Source: Eunapius fragilis
Taxonomy: Eukaryota > Porifera > Demospongiae > Spongillida > Spongillidae
Assembly (NCBI GenBank): GCA_963681505.1
Contig: OY811982.1
Coordinates: 6,587,261 to 6,651,260 of the forward strand
Reading direction: 5' to 3'
DNA length: 64,000 nucleotides
Shown here: one piece after another, positions 1 to 27,000 of the stretch
How the letters are laid out: every line of letters begins with the position of its first letter
Position numbering within the stretch: position 1 is the stretch's first letter
Program-made: the position numbers and the translations under genes
Notes under the pieces: generated by a model
Database searches by the model: none
What the model was told of the DNA's origin: nothing
What the model saw: the letters and a program-made list of their open reading frames with translations, nothing else

Positions 1-407
1 AGGCTACATGTCCTTACCCCATGGCCAGGCTAGATGTCCTTACCCCATGGCCAGGCTACATGTCCTTACCCCATGGCCAGGCTACATGTCCTTACCCCAT
101 GGCCAGGCTACATGTCCTTACCCCATGGCCAGGCTACATGTCCTTACCCCATGGCCAGGCTACATGTCCTTACCCCATGGCCAGGCTACATGTCCTTACC
201 CCATGGCCAGGCTACATGTCCTTACCCCATGGCCAGGCTACATGTCCTTACCCCATGGCCAGGCTACATGTCCTTACCCCATGGCCAGGCTACATGTCCT
301 TACCCCATGGCCAGACTACATGGCCTTACCCCATGGCCTGGCTAGATGTCCTTACCCCATGGCCAGACTACATGTCCTTACCCCATGGCCAGGCTACATG
401 TCCTTAC
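1..407. repeat. 26-bp minisatellite built on a 5' splice site
   Basis: About 15 near-identical 26-bp units fill the start of the window and probably continue to its left. Read on the minus strand, each unit contains CATGGG followed by GTAAGGACATG. This is exactly the junction at the end of the adjoining spectrin exon (408-467), so each unit carries a copy of the last exon bases plus a consensus splice donor. A few units near 310-370 carry substitutions. Open frames running through it (8-529, 21-455) are by-products of a repeat whose length is not a multiple of three. Confidence 0.95.
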
Positions 408-12720
<12,313 letters not shown>

Positions 12721-14039
12721 CACACCCCCCTTATGCAGCCCCGCCCCCTTTAGTCAAGTTCTTTGATGGCAGTTTAGTCCTCCACCCGACGATCAAACAC
12801 AACTAGGAGTCCAGTATTATAAATCAGCTGTCTTTTTGGAAATCAAAAAGTCCTAAGCAACCAACTCGCCCGCGCGGTCCAGAGCAAAAATTACGAAGAC
12901 AATGATAGGCGGCAACAGTCGTGTGATTTTAAAGCTGTAATGAATGCAGTTGTGCACGTTATTTTAATGATGAAGCAGACAGAACGGAACCAGCGGATGC
13001 ATTTATTTAAAACTATATCCAATCATTTTTAAATATAAGCAAACCGGCAAAAGCTACGTGCGCTTCTGTCAGTGGCTCTGATCAGACACAGCGTGAGCAC
13101 ATGCATGCATGCATGGCGTAGTAAAATAAAATAACTATGAATGGCTTTCAAGTAACTGTGCAAGGCATCATTTTGGAATCACATCGTTCAGCATGCAAAC
13201 TAACACTGACATGCAAGCACTTATATAGGGCTGGGAGTAGAAACAGTGATCAGCTAGCCGGGTGAAAGTAGTGATGAGAGTGATACTGTACTGATGCAGA
13301 ATATATAGTAGAGTGACACAAAGGATGGTGACGTCCCACGTCAATCTTTTGGTGTTCCCGGCATGTGTGAGCTGATTATTCATCAGCCGAGATGGTTTGG
13401 TAAGCATGAGGTGTTTCCAAGCGCTTAGTACAACTGAAGCAGAATTCTTACCAATTCTTGCTCTCCTCCTCTGTATGCTTACTTTAGCCAATTGTGTGTA
13501 AGTGCATGAACGCATACCTGTTCTATAATATCGTCGGCAAGTGCCTCTCTGCGTGTCAAACAACAGATGCGATTAGTCCATATATATGCATTTGTTTGCT
13601 TAACCTGTGACGAGTGCATAGCTTAAAGTAGGAGCTGGAGTAGGAGTGCACTGTAAAACCGATATAATGTATGCTATAGTACCAGTATATGTGCGACATA
13701 GCACTAGGAAAGGAGTTGCAATGTCACGTGTAAGCTTATAGTGCATGTGATGTGGTAGTTCTATGTACTCCAAATCTTGGTATCCATGCCGAATAGTTTT
13801 ACAGTGTAGGAGTAGGAGTAGGAATAGGAGTAGGAATTGATGCATGCAAGCCTAAAAGTAGAAACAGTGTTTTTGTGTGTGTCGAGTTCATACGTTATAT
13901 ATATAATTATACTTGACAAAGCATCTATGGACAAAGTAACTGTGACGGCGGCAGTTCTATAATGTTTTGCTAAATATTATACTGATATCATTTCTTGCAT
14001 TGGTACAAAGAGTGCTGTGAAAGCGGACAGCATCCACCG

Positions 14040-14155
14040 TCCACTGGTTGAATCTGCCGAGAGCGCGGACACCTCATTGATTGAATTGGCCGAAAGCGAT
14101 AGCAACCCCCCCCCCCCCCCTCCCACTGGTTGAATCGGCCGAAAGCGGACAGCAG

Positions 14156-14189
<34 letters not shown>

Positions 14190-14215
14190 TTACTCGTTGA
14201 ATCGGCCGAAAGCGG
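14040..14215. repeat. three C-tract repeats with a shared GAATCGGCCGAAAGC motif
   Basis: A phrase close to CACTGGTTGAATCGGCCGAAAGC recurs three to four times, each followed by a long C homopolymer (14106-14120, 14157-14189). The C-tracts could form i-motifs, with G-quadruplexes on the other strand. Similar logic (short motif plus G-tract) recurs at 16750-16960 and 48580-49080. Confidence 0.75.
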
Positions 14216-14397
14216 ACAACGTATTCGCGGCTGTCAAATGGCGCCCCTTGCCCTATCCTGGCCCCCTTCCAGAAAAGCTGGGGACGCCCATGACCAATTA
14301 TGGGCGTTCATGCATAATTTAATTTGTTTGTTTGTCTGCATGTGCATGTGCGTATGTGCTGTGTGTACATGTGTGTGTGCATATGTGTGTAGTGTGG

Positions 14398-14404
14398 TGT
14401 GTGT

Positions 14405-14480
<76 letters not shown>
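14398..14480. repeat. (GT)n microsatellite
   Basis: Nearly perfect GT run; overlapping Cys-Val and His-Thr open frames are artefacts. Confidence 0.92.
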
Positions 14481-14483
<3 letters not shown>

Positions 14484-14776
14484 ATTACACCTTACCATAA
14501 TTCGATTTTGCCGGGTAATTTCAAAACCTAAAGTCCGTACAGAACAGCACCAGGGGTTACCCCCGGGAATAACCCAGCTTTCACTTCCTATCTGTAATAT
14601 CCGTCGCAAACTGGCTGCACAAGCGTAAGGTCTGTGCTGTGCATATGTACCAGTAAACCGAGCGTTTTCCCCCTGTTCTTCAATGACGCGTCATTTGCTC
14701 ACGCGATGAAAACGTCAATAAAAACAGTGTACTCCTGCGAAAATAATTAATACGCCACGGGGTCAGAAAAGCAGAC

Positions 14777-14911
14777 ATGAATGGCTATTTGCTTGCAGTT
14801 TTGGTATTACTATTCTTCACCAGCGCCCGAGGTAATGCCAGATAATTGTTATCGGTACACGATTGGATATATGTGTGCTTCATACTTTAATTTGTTTATT
14901 GAATATGTGTA

Positions 14912-14959
<48 letters not shown>

Positions 14960-14967
14960 TGTGTGTT

Positions 14968-15011
<44 letters not shown>

Positions 15012-18000
15012 CGCGCGTGCGCGTGCGTGTGTTGTGGTGCATGTACATGATGCGTGTGTATGTGTGTGTGTGCTGTGTGTTGTGCCTATACGTATGTGTG
15101 TGCGCTCGCTCGTGCGTGCGTGTGTGCACGCGGGCGCGTGATATGTCGCGATGATGACATTTCATGGCATGTTTATGTACTATGTTTATGAACGTATATC
15201 TCTTTGCTTAATACGTCGTGAGGAGGCAAAATAAATGGCGCTCCTGGCTGGGATCGCATTGACATGTATGCGGTTTGTCGTACGTGCATTGATTATGCAA
15301 CCCCAAACCCCCACGTGTATCGGAACCTGTCCTGGATGTAGTTTATTTAATGTCATTATTAAAAAAACGTAAACGTGACTCGCGTCTAGAGCGGCCGTGA
15401 ATCGGATTATTTCATTCTTTGTCGCTATCGAACAATAACACAGTTTTGCGTTGCTTCCATGTTCCGTGTCATAACACTTCGAGCAGAGCTTTTATGCCCA
15501 TCTCGTACCCGGTCCAACCATCATTTTTCTTCTCAACTATGTCGTCTCTTTTTTCTGGCTAAACCCGTCCATTATTGTACATAATATGAACGATATCGAC
15601 ACATATGATATACCATTATACTGCATGCATTTCTCAAGCTCTTTCCAGCTAACGAGCCGTGCTATCGGCCTATCCATTGAGGGCAAAAAAGCTTTTGCCG
15701 TTCGGTCATGGCTTCCATGACCGAATGGCAAAAAACTTTTTTGCTGTCCACCCGGGTGTCCAATAGTATACTCCCGGGTGGACACTCAGAACAATAGACA
15801 TTAAACGATGTAGTACTGTAAGGTACATCATCCCTAAAAGTCCACAATTTAACTTTCTGACCCTATAGAAGCTATTTGTATCTTACTAATGCAATATGAT
15901 AACGGATTGCAATTCTGTGTATTATGCAATGTTAAAAGTATGAAAAGTTGTCACAAAGCTCAATATCACCATGATGTATCAACTAGTAGTTGATCTACTG
16001 TCAATTTTTCTTCTTCATCATCTTCTGAATCAGTTTCATTTGGACCCCAGTACATAACAGTCCCTTTTGATCTCTTAACATTTATTATATAGTACATCGA
16101 CAAACCAAAGATGTCTTATAATCATAGATTGATCAGTACAAACTTACTTACGTTACTCGTGACGCTTACTTAAGTAAGCAAGCTAAAATCGATGGTTTCG
16201 TGCTTAAAAAGTATTTCCAGAGGTTCAAATTTAAACTACTGTATCACCACTCATACTGCACCACTACTGTACGTAGATATTTGCCTTCACTCTTCTAGTT
16301 ATGGCCAAGCAATGTATGAAAACAAGTAAGTGTGCAATAACCCGTTTATTATTTTTTTAAAAAGCGATACGAGGCCTATAACACACTTTACTTACGAAGT
16401 CTTTCATACGATAGTACATCGCGATGGACGAAACTAATATGTGATTTTTTCACGTTCTCTATTTTCAGAGGACTGCTAAAACCTGCAAAATACTGCTCAC
16501 ACACAAAATTACGCAGCCATATGCCTCGTACCCAGGCTATTACTTTTACGTATTTCATGCAATGTTGGGGATGTCGCACGTATAATTAGAATACATGTCG
16601 TAGGGGTGAATGACGGTCAAAGACTGACAGCCCCGGATCCAGGATTTGGCTAATGGGGGGGGGGGGGGGGGGGGGGGGGGGGGGCGGTTTTACGGGAGGG
16701 GCGCACATTGAGTATGAATGCATGCGAAGCAGAGGCGGATACGGGGTGAGGGGGGGGGGGTTAATTGCTGTCCGTTTCAGGCCCGATACGAAAAGCCGGG
16801 GGGGGGGGGGGGGGGGGGGGGGGGGAGGGGGGGGTGCTGTCCACTTAAGGCCTGATACGAAAAGCATGGGGGGTGGGGGGTGCTGTCCGCTTCACACCCG
16901 ATACGAAAAGCGCGGGGGGGAGAGAGAGGTACTGTCTGCTTCAGGTCCTATACGAAAAGTGGGGGAGGGAGGGTGGGCTGCTTGCCGTACGTTGATTTAT
17001 ATCTTCGTTTGTGCGCGCGTGCGTGATAGTGCGTGGGGGGCGGGCATTTCATATGAATGGGGGGGGGGGCGGCCGCCCCCCCCCCCCCCCCCCCAAGCCT
17101 ATGCTGGATCCGGGGCTGCTCAAAGACCACTCGACTCGCGTTCTTGGCAGTTATTCTCTCCCCGCTGAAGCAGTTTCTCGGCGTTCCGCATAAAATAAAA
17201 GCATTTTCTAGTTTCTATCTATGTCGTATCATTAGAGCGCGTAACTTTTTTTCTACGCATATGTACTCGTAAGGCAAGCTCTTTTTGAACCAGAGTTACG
17301 AGGCGCTAAAACTTTAACTCCTCTACAATATAAAAATCACCATTTCAATATCATGCGTGATCCGTGGGCTTTGGTAGTATTGGGCTAAAGATTGCTTACT
17401 TAAGTAAGCAAATTCTTACTTAAGTAAACACCTGATCAACTACGAATAAACATGTCGCTTAAAAGCAAAGCATTGTCAACAATACTTTGAATCAAACCTT
17501 TTTTTTTTCATTTGAAAGATCTGGAAACAGTGTACCAATTTCATCCATTTTATTAAGCACAGCTTTGATCTTCTTTTCAACTTCCTTCTTGATGTCATAT
17601 CTAGCTCTTTTATCTTGAATATCTTTCAGTCTTTCTTCACGCTTCAGATGAATGCTTTTAATTAATCGCGCTCTTTTGATAGCAACGGTAATAATTTGAT
17701 TTTGATCTTCTTCCTTTTCTGCACGAGACATCCACTCCAGGTCTTGTTTATTTATTTATTTATTTAGCTTTAACTTCGCCGTCCATAAAACCAACTTTTG
17801 AATTTGATGATTTTCTGAACTGGTGATCTGCAAGAGCAAGAGTCTGCTCTGAAAGCATATTATGTACAGGAGCAGACTTAGCGTGAGTAATCATTGATGG
17901 AGAAAAGGTCACCATCAATATATTCATGCATTTATATAACTTCTACAACACTCGTTAAAAGTCACATTTCTTCCTCGGGCATCTCATCTGTCTGTCATCT

Positions 18001-21000
18001 TCATGGAGTGAAGAATAAGCCAGACAAAATTCATCTCTAATATAGGATGTACTTCTTATTTTTTGGTAGTTCTAAACAACGTCAACGCTCTGGTATCAAT
18101 CTATGGGAGAAACAAAATGGCGGTTATTGTATATGTGATTTGGCGCCATCTAGAAAACACCCTGCGCCGACATCAAAACGAATTAAACTACTCATAATAC
18201 ATAGTCCAGGGGTTATAGAATGAGTCAAAGTTGATCCCAAATGTGTCGTGTGACAAATAAGGTACGTATTTATTTGATGGAATCGGTCCAATTTTTGAGC
18301 GGTATGTACGTTTTCCCAGTATAGTATTTTATACAAGGTAATAATGTACCCGAATCGAAGGTATCATCCTTCACTAAAACCGTGTATGTGAGCCTACTAA
18401 ATCATTTGTCGCGTACCTGTAGCTTGCTTCGGTAACGATCTCCTCCTAAACGTGATAAACCCGTGCCAAAAATTGTATTGTTACGCGGTCTTCAATTTTT
18501 TTCCTGCATTTCGGGGGGGCGGGGGTTTGAAGTACTAAGCCTTACGCATCTTGGCCCGATCCTGTTCTATAAACCAGTACCGTTAAATGCCACTAGGTCC
18601 CTCCCAGGCCGAATGGCAAAAACTTTTTTTGCTATCCACCCCGGTGTCCAATTGTACCCCCGTGGGTGGACACTCAGGAAAATAGACATTAATAAATACT
18701 TGCTCGATGAAAATATCGCGATTACAATATCGTGATATCTTATTCAAATCGCGCGATATAGACGATATCGGCAAAAAACCATATCGTGGCAGCACTGCTT
18801 GCCTACAATGTATATATATTCACCTATCTTTATTCTATTGGATACAGCTATCTGCCTCTCTAGTCAATTTACATGTGCAAACGGAAATTGCATACCAGCG
18901 AACAATCAATGCGACCATCACAACCATTGCGGAGACGAAAGCGATGAATCTGGTTGCGGTAAGTTGTCCAGCTTAACATCTTAAAAATTTATTTCGTATG
19001 AACTCTATAAACGAAATGTTCATTACGCGACTAACCATCATAAAGTTAAGGCACTGAATTTCTAATTAGCCATAAGCGTTACTTTTCTGCTCTTCTACGT
19101 GTCCTGAACATGTTTAAAACGGGTGACACTGTCCATTGCTACATTTAAATTGCATTTTTTAAAAATCATTCGTGAGCTGATGTATTGCAAAGTAATCTGA
19201 ATTTACCTCAAGCCAATGATGATGGTACCTCTCAAAATACAACAGATATACCAGTTGTAATCCATTGCATGTGGGGGTGGGGAGGTATAAAAAAGAAGTT
19301 GCGAGGGAGAGTTGTATGCATAAAAAAGCCTACTGTGGGTAATTATAATAGCTGTTGCATTATAAACATATTGAGTAATGGTGAATATAATAGAATGCAT
19401 GAAGTTTATCCTAACTGCATTCCAGGCCAAAGTATTGTTAATAATCATGAATGAAATTAAATTGCCATGGAATAGTATGCAAACTATACTTGGACTTCAC
19501 TACAATTGCATTTCCTCCTGGCCCACCCTTTCAGTCTGCTATGCAGGTGGCATTCGACTGCTTGGAGGATTAACAGCTGCTCAAGGCACAATAGAACTGT
19601 GTATTAGAAACGAATGGAATACTATTTGCGACCAGCATTGGAGTGCAAAAGATGCCAAAGTGGTCTGCAGACAGTTGGGGTTCAACAGGAGTAAGATTTA
19701 CTAAGTGCCAATATGTAGGTAATTGCTGCTCTGTTCGTTTTTACAGGTGCTGCTGTCTACAATTCATTGTATGGTCCGGGGTTATCCAATCGAGTATGGA
19801 TCAATTTAGCTGGTGGCTGTAATGGCACTGAACAAACTCTTCTGTCATGCCCTCGGAACCCCATTGAAGCAGGATGCAGTTTGGATGATTTGGCTGGAGT
19901 ACAGTGTTCTGCTTCATGTAAGTTAATTACTTCCTCTGACATTCTAACATGATCTGAAATGGTGGTGTAAAATACAAGGAAACTAGTCTGTAATAGTAAT
20001 GGAAAATGTCATAGTCCTATATTAAACCCGTTTGTAGCCTATACTATGTTCATGTGCAAAAAATAGGACTACATGTATAACATTTTCCCTTACTATTACA
20101 GACCCTTGTTTCCTTGCTTTTACACCACCATTGCCTTCAAATCCTATATCTCACCAACATTCTCATACAGAATGTTTTCAGTCACTTGTTTCATAGATTC
20201 TTTTCTCATACCTAATTATACGTCTTATAGTTGATTGTAAATCATTTGCTACTGCTCCTGTAATTTTCTGGTTTGGTATCGACAATTCTAAACTTGTCAA
20301 GATACTGCCTTTTGTAGTGATACGCGTAGCGTCTAGTACGACCCAAATCTAACAATACAATTACCATAAAATACTAACGACTATTTTATCACAGAAGACA
20401 CTCGTCCAGCCAATTCTGAAGGTATTGGTGAAATTTCCATTCTCTAAATGTGTTCCTATCCCGAGTTATCTTTGGTCAAGAAGGAGAAGGGGGAAGGGGG
20501 GGGGGGGGGGTGGAGGATAATTCCGGGACTGGGGGCAGTACCCTTTTGTTCACTACAACCGCGCGGTTTTGCGACATAAAACAAACGACGAAACTTCTCG
20601 TTCGATGACAACAATTTAACTAAACGATCCGATCGTCACGAGTCTCGTTATAAACGGGTCGCGTGTTTTAAATGATTTCATTTTCGGGGTCAAGTCCTCG
20701 TTCTAGCGAAACTTCTGATAAGCCATGCTGAAACATTTATCTGTAGCTGCCCGTTTAAATACTCGCAATGTATTGAATACAATAGAAAATACTATCTGAA
20801 GCTTGCCAAGAGGATTGATCGAAATGTAATCAGTACTCTTATTTTATCAGAGACTTCAATGTGTGAATCTGAGCATATATTAATTCTGGCAATGTGATGA
20901 ACAGTTATACTTTAGTTAGTACTATGGCATCTATATGCTGACCTCATACAAAAACAGCAAATTTCACAAATAGAATTAAAATCAGTGAGAATAAAGATAG

Positions 21001-24000
21001 CCACAGAGGCTTAGTATCAGACATATTAGTGATATTATTGATGATAGGCTCCCAGCTAGTACGTGAAACCACTGCATATGTTTTTAATATGATGTCTACA
21101 TGTCAATGACATGCAATTTCTTGCTGTGTTACCTTTACATCGCGTACATTGCACATACAAAATTGATGCGCAGTGTTGATTTACTATTCTCACATATGTT
21201 TTTGTCCTTTTCTTCAGATTGTCCTTCTCCAAACTTCCAATGTGCAAATGGTTTGTGCTTGGATTACAACCTGCGTTGCGATGGAGCCAATGACTGTGCG
21301 GATAATTCAGATGAAGAACTGTGCAGTAAGGCATATGTGTAATATTCTGCATGTGGCGTTATACCATCCACTTTACAGTGCACTATCTTGAGTAGACTTG
21401 ATAATTTTATTTCATCCATATAACTGAATGAAAGTCTATATACATTAACTTGTATAAAATTACATAAGCAGTGAATAATAATAATATGCACATTAAAGCA
21501 CTACAACAACTAAAAGTCACAAGATGTGGTTGGTGGGACACATCTGGCCAACATTGCCCTAGCATTCTGCCATTTGTTTTAAGGAATGAAAAATTAGATA
21601 ATTGTATTACACTTCACTTGTTTCTTTATAAAGAATCCATGCAATGGTTTTACAATTTTTAAAAACATTGTATGCACTCAACAGACTGTGTGCGTGGAAG
21701 CATCAAGTTGGAGGGTGGAAGGTTTTCAAATGAAGGCACAGTTGAAGTATGCCATGCCAATACTTGGGGGACTGTGTGTGACACCTTGTGGAATGCAAAC
21801 AACGCAAGGGTTGTGTGCAACCAACTAGGTTATACCACTGGTAAGTATTTGCGTAATGCATATCCTCAGGTTCACCAACTTTCATCATGCATGCTATTCA
21901 GCAAGTGCTCCATTCAAAAATTCATTCTTTGGTTCTGGGACAGTTTCAACATTTTGGAGTGACGTTGGAGGATGCAGAGGCAATGAAAGTTCAATATTTG
22001 CCTGCAATGCCACTACTCTTGTGAGCTGTAACAGCAGTCACTATGCTGGTGTTCCTTGCTATGGTAAGGATAATTTGTGCAGATCTCTGTAGTGCACATG
22101 CAGTTTGCGCTATGTATAGTAGGGTCATGGTAATGGTGTTCTAATTTCAAGAATGAACTTACAACTATTTACTGATATATTTTATTATGCATTTGCTCTG
22201 CAATCGTGCTATCTTTTGCATGCATACATGGTCGAGTACTTGAATGTGTTGTTATGCATTCTCATGAATTTAACATCTCAAGGGAGGCAGATTGGATTGG
22301 TAGCCTGAGGGATTGTATTACAACTTCTAGTTCTATACAGCATATAAGGAAATATTCATTATTGTAGTTTTGACAAAATACATATGTGAAGGTAAGTAGA
22401 GTGATTATAATTTTACTTGCCAGTTAACGAATGTAGACAATCAGTATTTAATTCAGTTGAGCGTCTGGTTTTACAAATGATTTTGTAATTATGGTCATGA
22501 AATAGGGAGGTCAAGTTTAAGAATTGTATAACTTCTTTTGGAACATAGTTAGACATTCATTTATCATTCATTTTGTGTTTCTTCTTATACTTTGTCGAAC
22601 ATAGTCAATTAATCGCGGTAAAGGCAGTGCTTGATTACGTCATCGTTACGTACAATTGGGTCTGGAGATAATAACGTGGTCTGGGGACCAGACCGATGGT
22701 TAAGAGATTGAGAACTGCAATGTCCGGATTGGTTTACGTATTAAAGCCATCCCTAGAGCAAAATATTCACAAAAGCAGTACTGATTTTCTTGAAATTATG
22801 TATCATAAGCCTAGTCTAGACTTGTTAGTCTGTTTGGCTCTATAGAGCAGCTTCCAGCACTCCTCCATATCCCCTATCTTGGGTGGGAGGGTACCCACCC
22901 ATGACTATGCCCACCTCGGCTAAATAATGCGCCTATCATTGTTACGTGAGACCCCCCCCCCCCCCCCCCGGGGAGGGGGGGGGGGGGGGGGGGGCATTGG
23001 GAGGGATTTGACCTTTATTAAAGCAAACTGCCCCTGGTTGGGGTTAATAACCGGTCAAATGTCTATACTACGTGGTCTGATAAAAGGTCAAATGCGTGCC
23101 CGACTATGGTCAAATGTTTGGCCAGTAATGATATTCACGTGCCAAATCCCCACCTAATCCCGACTTCGCCTCAGGGGGTGGGTCTCACGTAACAATGATA
23201 GGTGCATAAGGAATACAAGATTATTCTGTATGTAGCTACGTGGCAGAAAGCCAAGTCAAATCAGCAGGTCGGCATATAATTAATAGGTCTGGGTCTTAGC
23301 AGTTTACAGTTAAGCCTTGTAACTATATCTCATTTATGTGCAGATGGGCACAGATACTGAACCGGACTGTTTGGGGTGGGAACAGGTAGAAATATAGCAT
23401 GAAATATAAGTGTACATATGAATCTTTACAAGTATACATGCATATGAAGGATAACCTTTCTTGATTGTTGCTTGTGAACCTTGTATTTTGTATTGTGAAC
23501 CTTGTATTTTGCACATGCCAGGGGCGGATCCAGGAATTCCGGAAGGGGGGGATCTAAGATTAAATTCATGAAGGGGGAGGGTACAGGAGAGGGCGCGCCC
23601 CCACCCGTGGCGGGGCCTGGGGCACAGCCCCAGCCGCTTTTTTGTTTTCCATTTATTTGGCATGAAAATTAAAGCCCTTTTCACAATGATATTGTTCCAA
23701 AACAACTTAATATTGACGGCATCAAGTATAACCTTTGGGCTAGCTACTCTGAAAAAGGGTTAATTAACAAAAGCCTGCGTAACGACGAGCAAACTCTTCA
23801 ACCACCGCATCTGGATTCAACTCCACATCTCTATGAATCAGCATCAATGCCAAACCATTTAATCTGTCGTTACCCATAGTGCTTCGAAGTGATGTCTTCA
23901 GCAATCTTCACACCAAAAAAAGGCGCAAATCATACTTTGATTTCACAAGTGATCTGTTTTTTCATATCCGTACCAAAATGATAAACAGTTTTGAGACAGA

Positions 24001-27000
24001 TATGAAAAAACAGATCACTTGTGGAATCAAAATATGATTTGCGTCTTTTTTTTTGCAGTGCTACTTTTAGCACGCTAATTGACCTTTCACACACAACTAG
24101 TTACTGGCAGAGTAGCCGATATGACAAGGATTAAATAAATGTTTGGAAAGTAATCCTTGTCAACAAAACTTAGAGCCTTTGTAGGCGTATCAAGCTGTTT
24201 TGCTTTGACAGTTTCACTTTTCCGTTTCGTTCGCCATAATCCAGCTCAATATGTAATCCTTAGCCGATGGAAGATCATTCTTACATAGCTGTAAAACCTC
24301 TTTGAAATGACTTGGGTTAAGCTGAACAGAATTCAGAAGGCAGAATTTGTGCTAACTCTCCAACAATGCCTGCTGCTGCTTCTTCAAAACGATTGTCAAG
24401 CTCAGTAATTAAATGGTCCAGCATTGGAATAGTTAATGTCCGTCGGCATTACTGGCTAGCATTAACTGCAGGTGTATTTGACCGATGGAGTGCTCTTCAC
24501 ATTGCTGTGGTTCCTCCTGCTCAGTACGTAACGCAACGCCATTGCGTGCACCCGAAGCCCCAACAGGATCACCAGTGGCAACTATGGATGAGGCGCTCCT
24601 TCGGGTACTTCCAACGAAGACGTTAATGATAAGATCCCTTTCGTAAGCAACTCACTAGGGCATGAGTCTTCAAATGACGCAAATCCACGGGGACAATTGT
24701 GTCTTGCTCTTCACACTGCTGTGCATGGTTCCTGCTGCTCAGTAATAAACGGAACCCCATTGTGTGCACCCAAAGCCTCACCGTGACCAACAGTTGTGTA
24801 TCGAGCGTTTAATATTACATGCTTAGCAGACAGAAATTTAGTTTACTTAGATCTACCTGTTTCCTGAGAAAAAGGATCTGAGATCCATTGAATTGACGGG
24901 CTTACATCCTGTACAACAGCTCGGCCCTTTCGATCGCTTCATTTCGCGGTAAGATAACTGAATTAATTAACCACGCAGGTAATTAATTATTCATTGCTTG
25001 GGGCCAAAAGGGGGTCTTTAGACCCCAAAGACCCCCACCCCTGCATGCCTAATCGCAAATTGAAGGGTGAATTAATTTCAATTCATATCATTGTGACGTA
25101 GTCTGTAACAATTTATCCTGTTGGACTCATATAATATATAAATCATATGCCTACATTTCAGTCTATAGCCACAGTGCTTTTCCAAATGCTTTTCCAAATG
25201 CTCCAAGTGACCAATTCAGTACTATACTTCTTTTCTATTTTCCACATTACATGGTGAACATTTCCCCCACCAGATTGTTCAGCACCTGCATTTTATCTGT
25301 GTAAGAATGCACGCTGTGTACCGGCCTCGTACCGTTGTGATGGTGATTATGACTGTGAAGACAACAGTGATGAGCTGAATTGTAGTAAGTGGACTACCTC
25401 TTGTATCGGTTACATAACATGATCTAAGTATTCTGTTATAGCAACCGTAAGTACAGCAACAACTTCAAGTACAGCTAACAGCCCAACTACAGGTACAGGT
25501 GCTAGCACCCCAACTACTGCACATACAGCTACATCCTCCCCAACTACTGCAAGTACAACTACCACCTCCCCAACTACTGCAAGTACAACTACCACCTCCC
25601 CAACTACTGCAAGTACAACTACCACCTCCCCAACTACTGCACGTACAGCTACATCCTCCCCAACTACTGCAAGTACAGCTACCACCTCCCCAACTACTGC
25701 AAGTACAGCTACCACCTCCCCACCTACTGCAAGTACAGCTACCACCTCCCCAACTACTGCAAGTACAACTACCACCTCCCCAACTACTGCAAGTACAACC
25801 ACCACCTCCCCAACTACTGCAAGTACAGCTACCACCTCCCCAACTACTGCAAGTACAGCTACCACCTCCCCAACTACTGCAAGTACAACTACCACCTCCC
25901 CAACTACTGCAAGCACAGCTACCACCAATCCAACTACTGCAAGTACTGCTAACACCAGCCCAACTGCTGCAAGTACAGCCACCAGCCAATCAACAGCAAG
26001 ACCAACAGATGGACGTACAGCTGGTAATCTTAATACTGGAGATTCTACTGCAATCACAGGTATGTATTCATGCATTTTCTCCCTTACCAATATTAAATTC
26101 CTCAAATAGCAAATGCCATTTACATGTATATTATCATTATAGTCTGATGTGCATTTCCCCCCCAATAACAGGTTGCATTTACCTATAGTATATAATGCAA
26201 GTTGCAATTGCTCATATTATTTGTAAAGAAACTGCATTGGAATTGTGGAGAAATACTGCACAACATGAATTATCATTTTGTAAAAATTTAAATGCAGACC
26301 ACAGATAACTAAATCTATTATTCATGGCCTTCATAATTTAGACTTTGGAATTGCTGACAAATCTGGCTGTTTCTCATACAAAACTAATAGCTATACCTAA
26401 CTAATTAATGCATGTGCCTCTGTTTAAGACACCACCCCCACAGGGACAAAACGGATGATACTCCAAGTACATAAATTCATTTATTCCCTCTTTATATTCT
26501 TAGGCATATGGTATTTTTTGGGACTGAATTATAGAAATGCATGAATGCACTGCCCCCCCCCCAAAAAAAAAAACATGTGGAGTCTTGTTTTACACACATG
26601 CATTAATTAAAAAATAGAAATACTTACAGGTATTACAAAGTTTAATACTATGTATGACATTACATGTACAGCAGTACTGCCACACAAATTTCTGTCAAAA
26701 GTAAACTTAATCTTGTCCTGAGACAAATTTAAAATGTCTACACAGATATTAATTACTCGGCCTGGATGGGGTTGATCTTAGGGTCAGTTTTATAAAACAC
26801 AAATGAACTGAGTCATAAGGTTTTCCATGACTTACATGTGTACATTTGCTTTTTAAAAAAGAAAATAATTGAACTAAAATATAGTTAATTGTAAGTAAAC
26901 AATTACATGAATGCCTGAAATGTGAAAGGAAGTTCCACAGTGCAATGTTTTATATCGTCAAGGCTTTTTTGCTACAATTCAGCCTGGTACCATTCCATGC

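Larger units (their letters stand above)
12721..14776. other. intergenic region between divergent spectrin and receptor genes
   Basis: About 2 kb separates the spectrin start codon (minus) from the receptor start codon (plus), so both promoters probably lie here. It contains short GTAGGAGTAGGAG runs (13620-13650, 13805-13840), three copies of a GTTGAATCGGCCGAAAGCGG motif followed by C-runs (14045-14215), and a GT microsatellite (14398-14480). No TATA box was placed with confidence. Open frames 13168-13563 and 14130-14531 show no recognisable domain. Confidence 0.6.

Noticed and set aside
13168-13563. 131-residue minus-strand frame
   Set aside because: No domain or homology recognised, no splice or promoter signals; likely chance.
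25410-26207. 265-residue minus-strand frame and an overlapping Cys/Gly/Ser-rich frame
   Set aside because: Both are antisense shadows of the 30-bp coding repeat in the receptor stalk.
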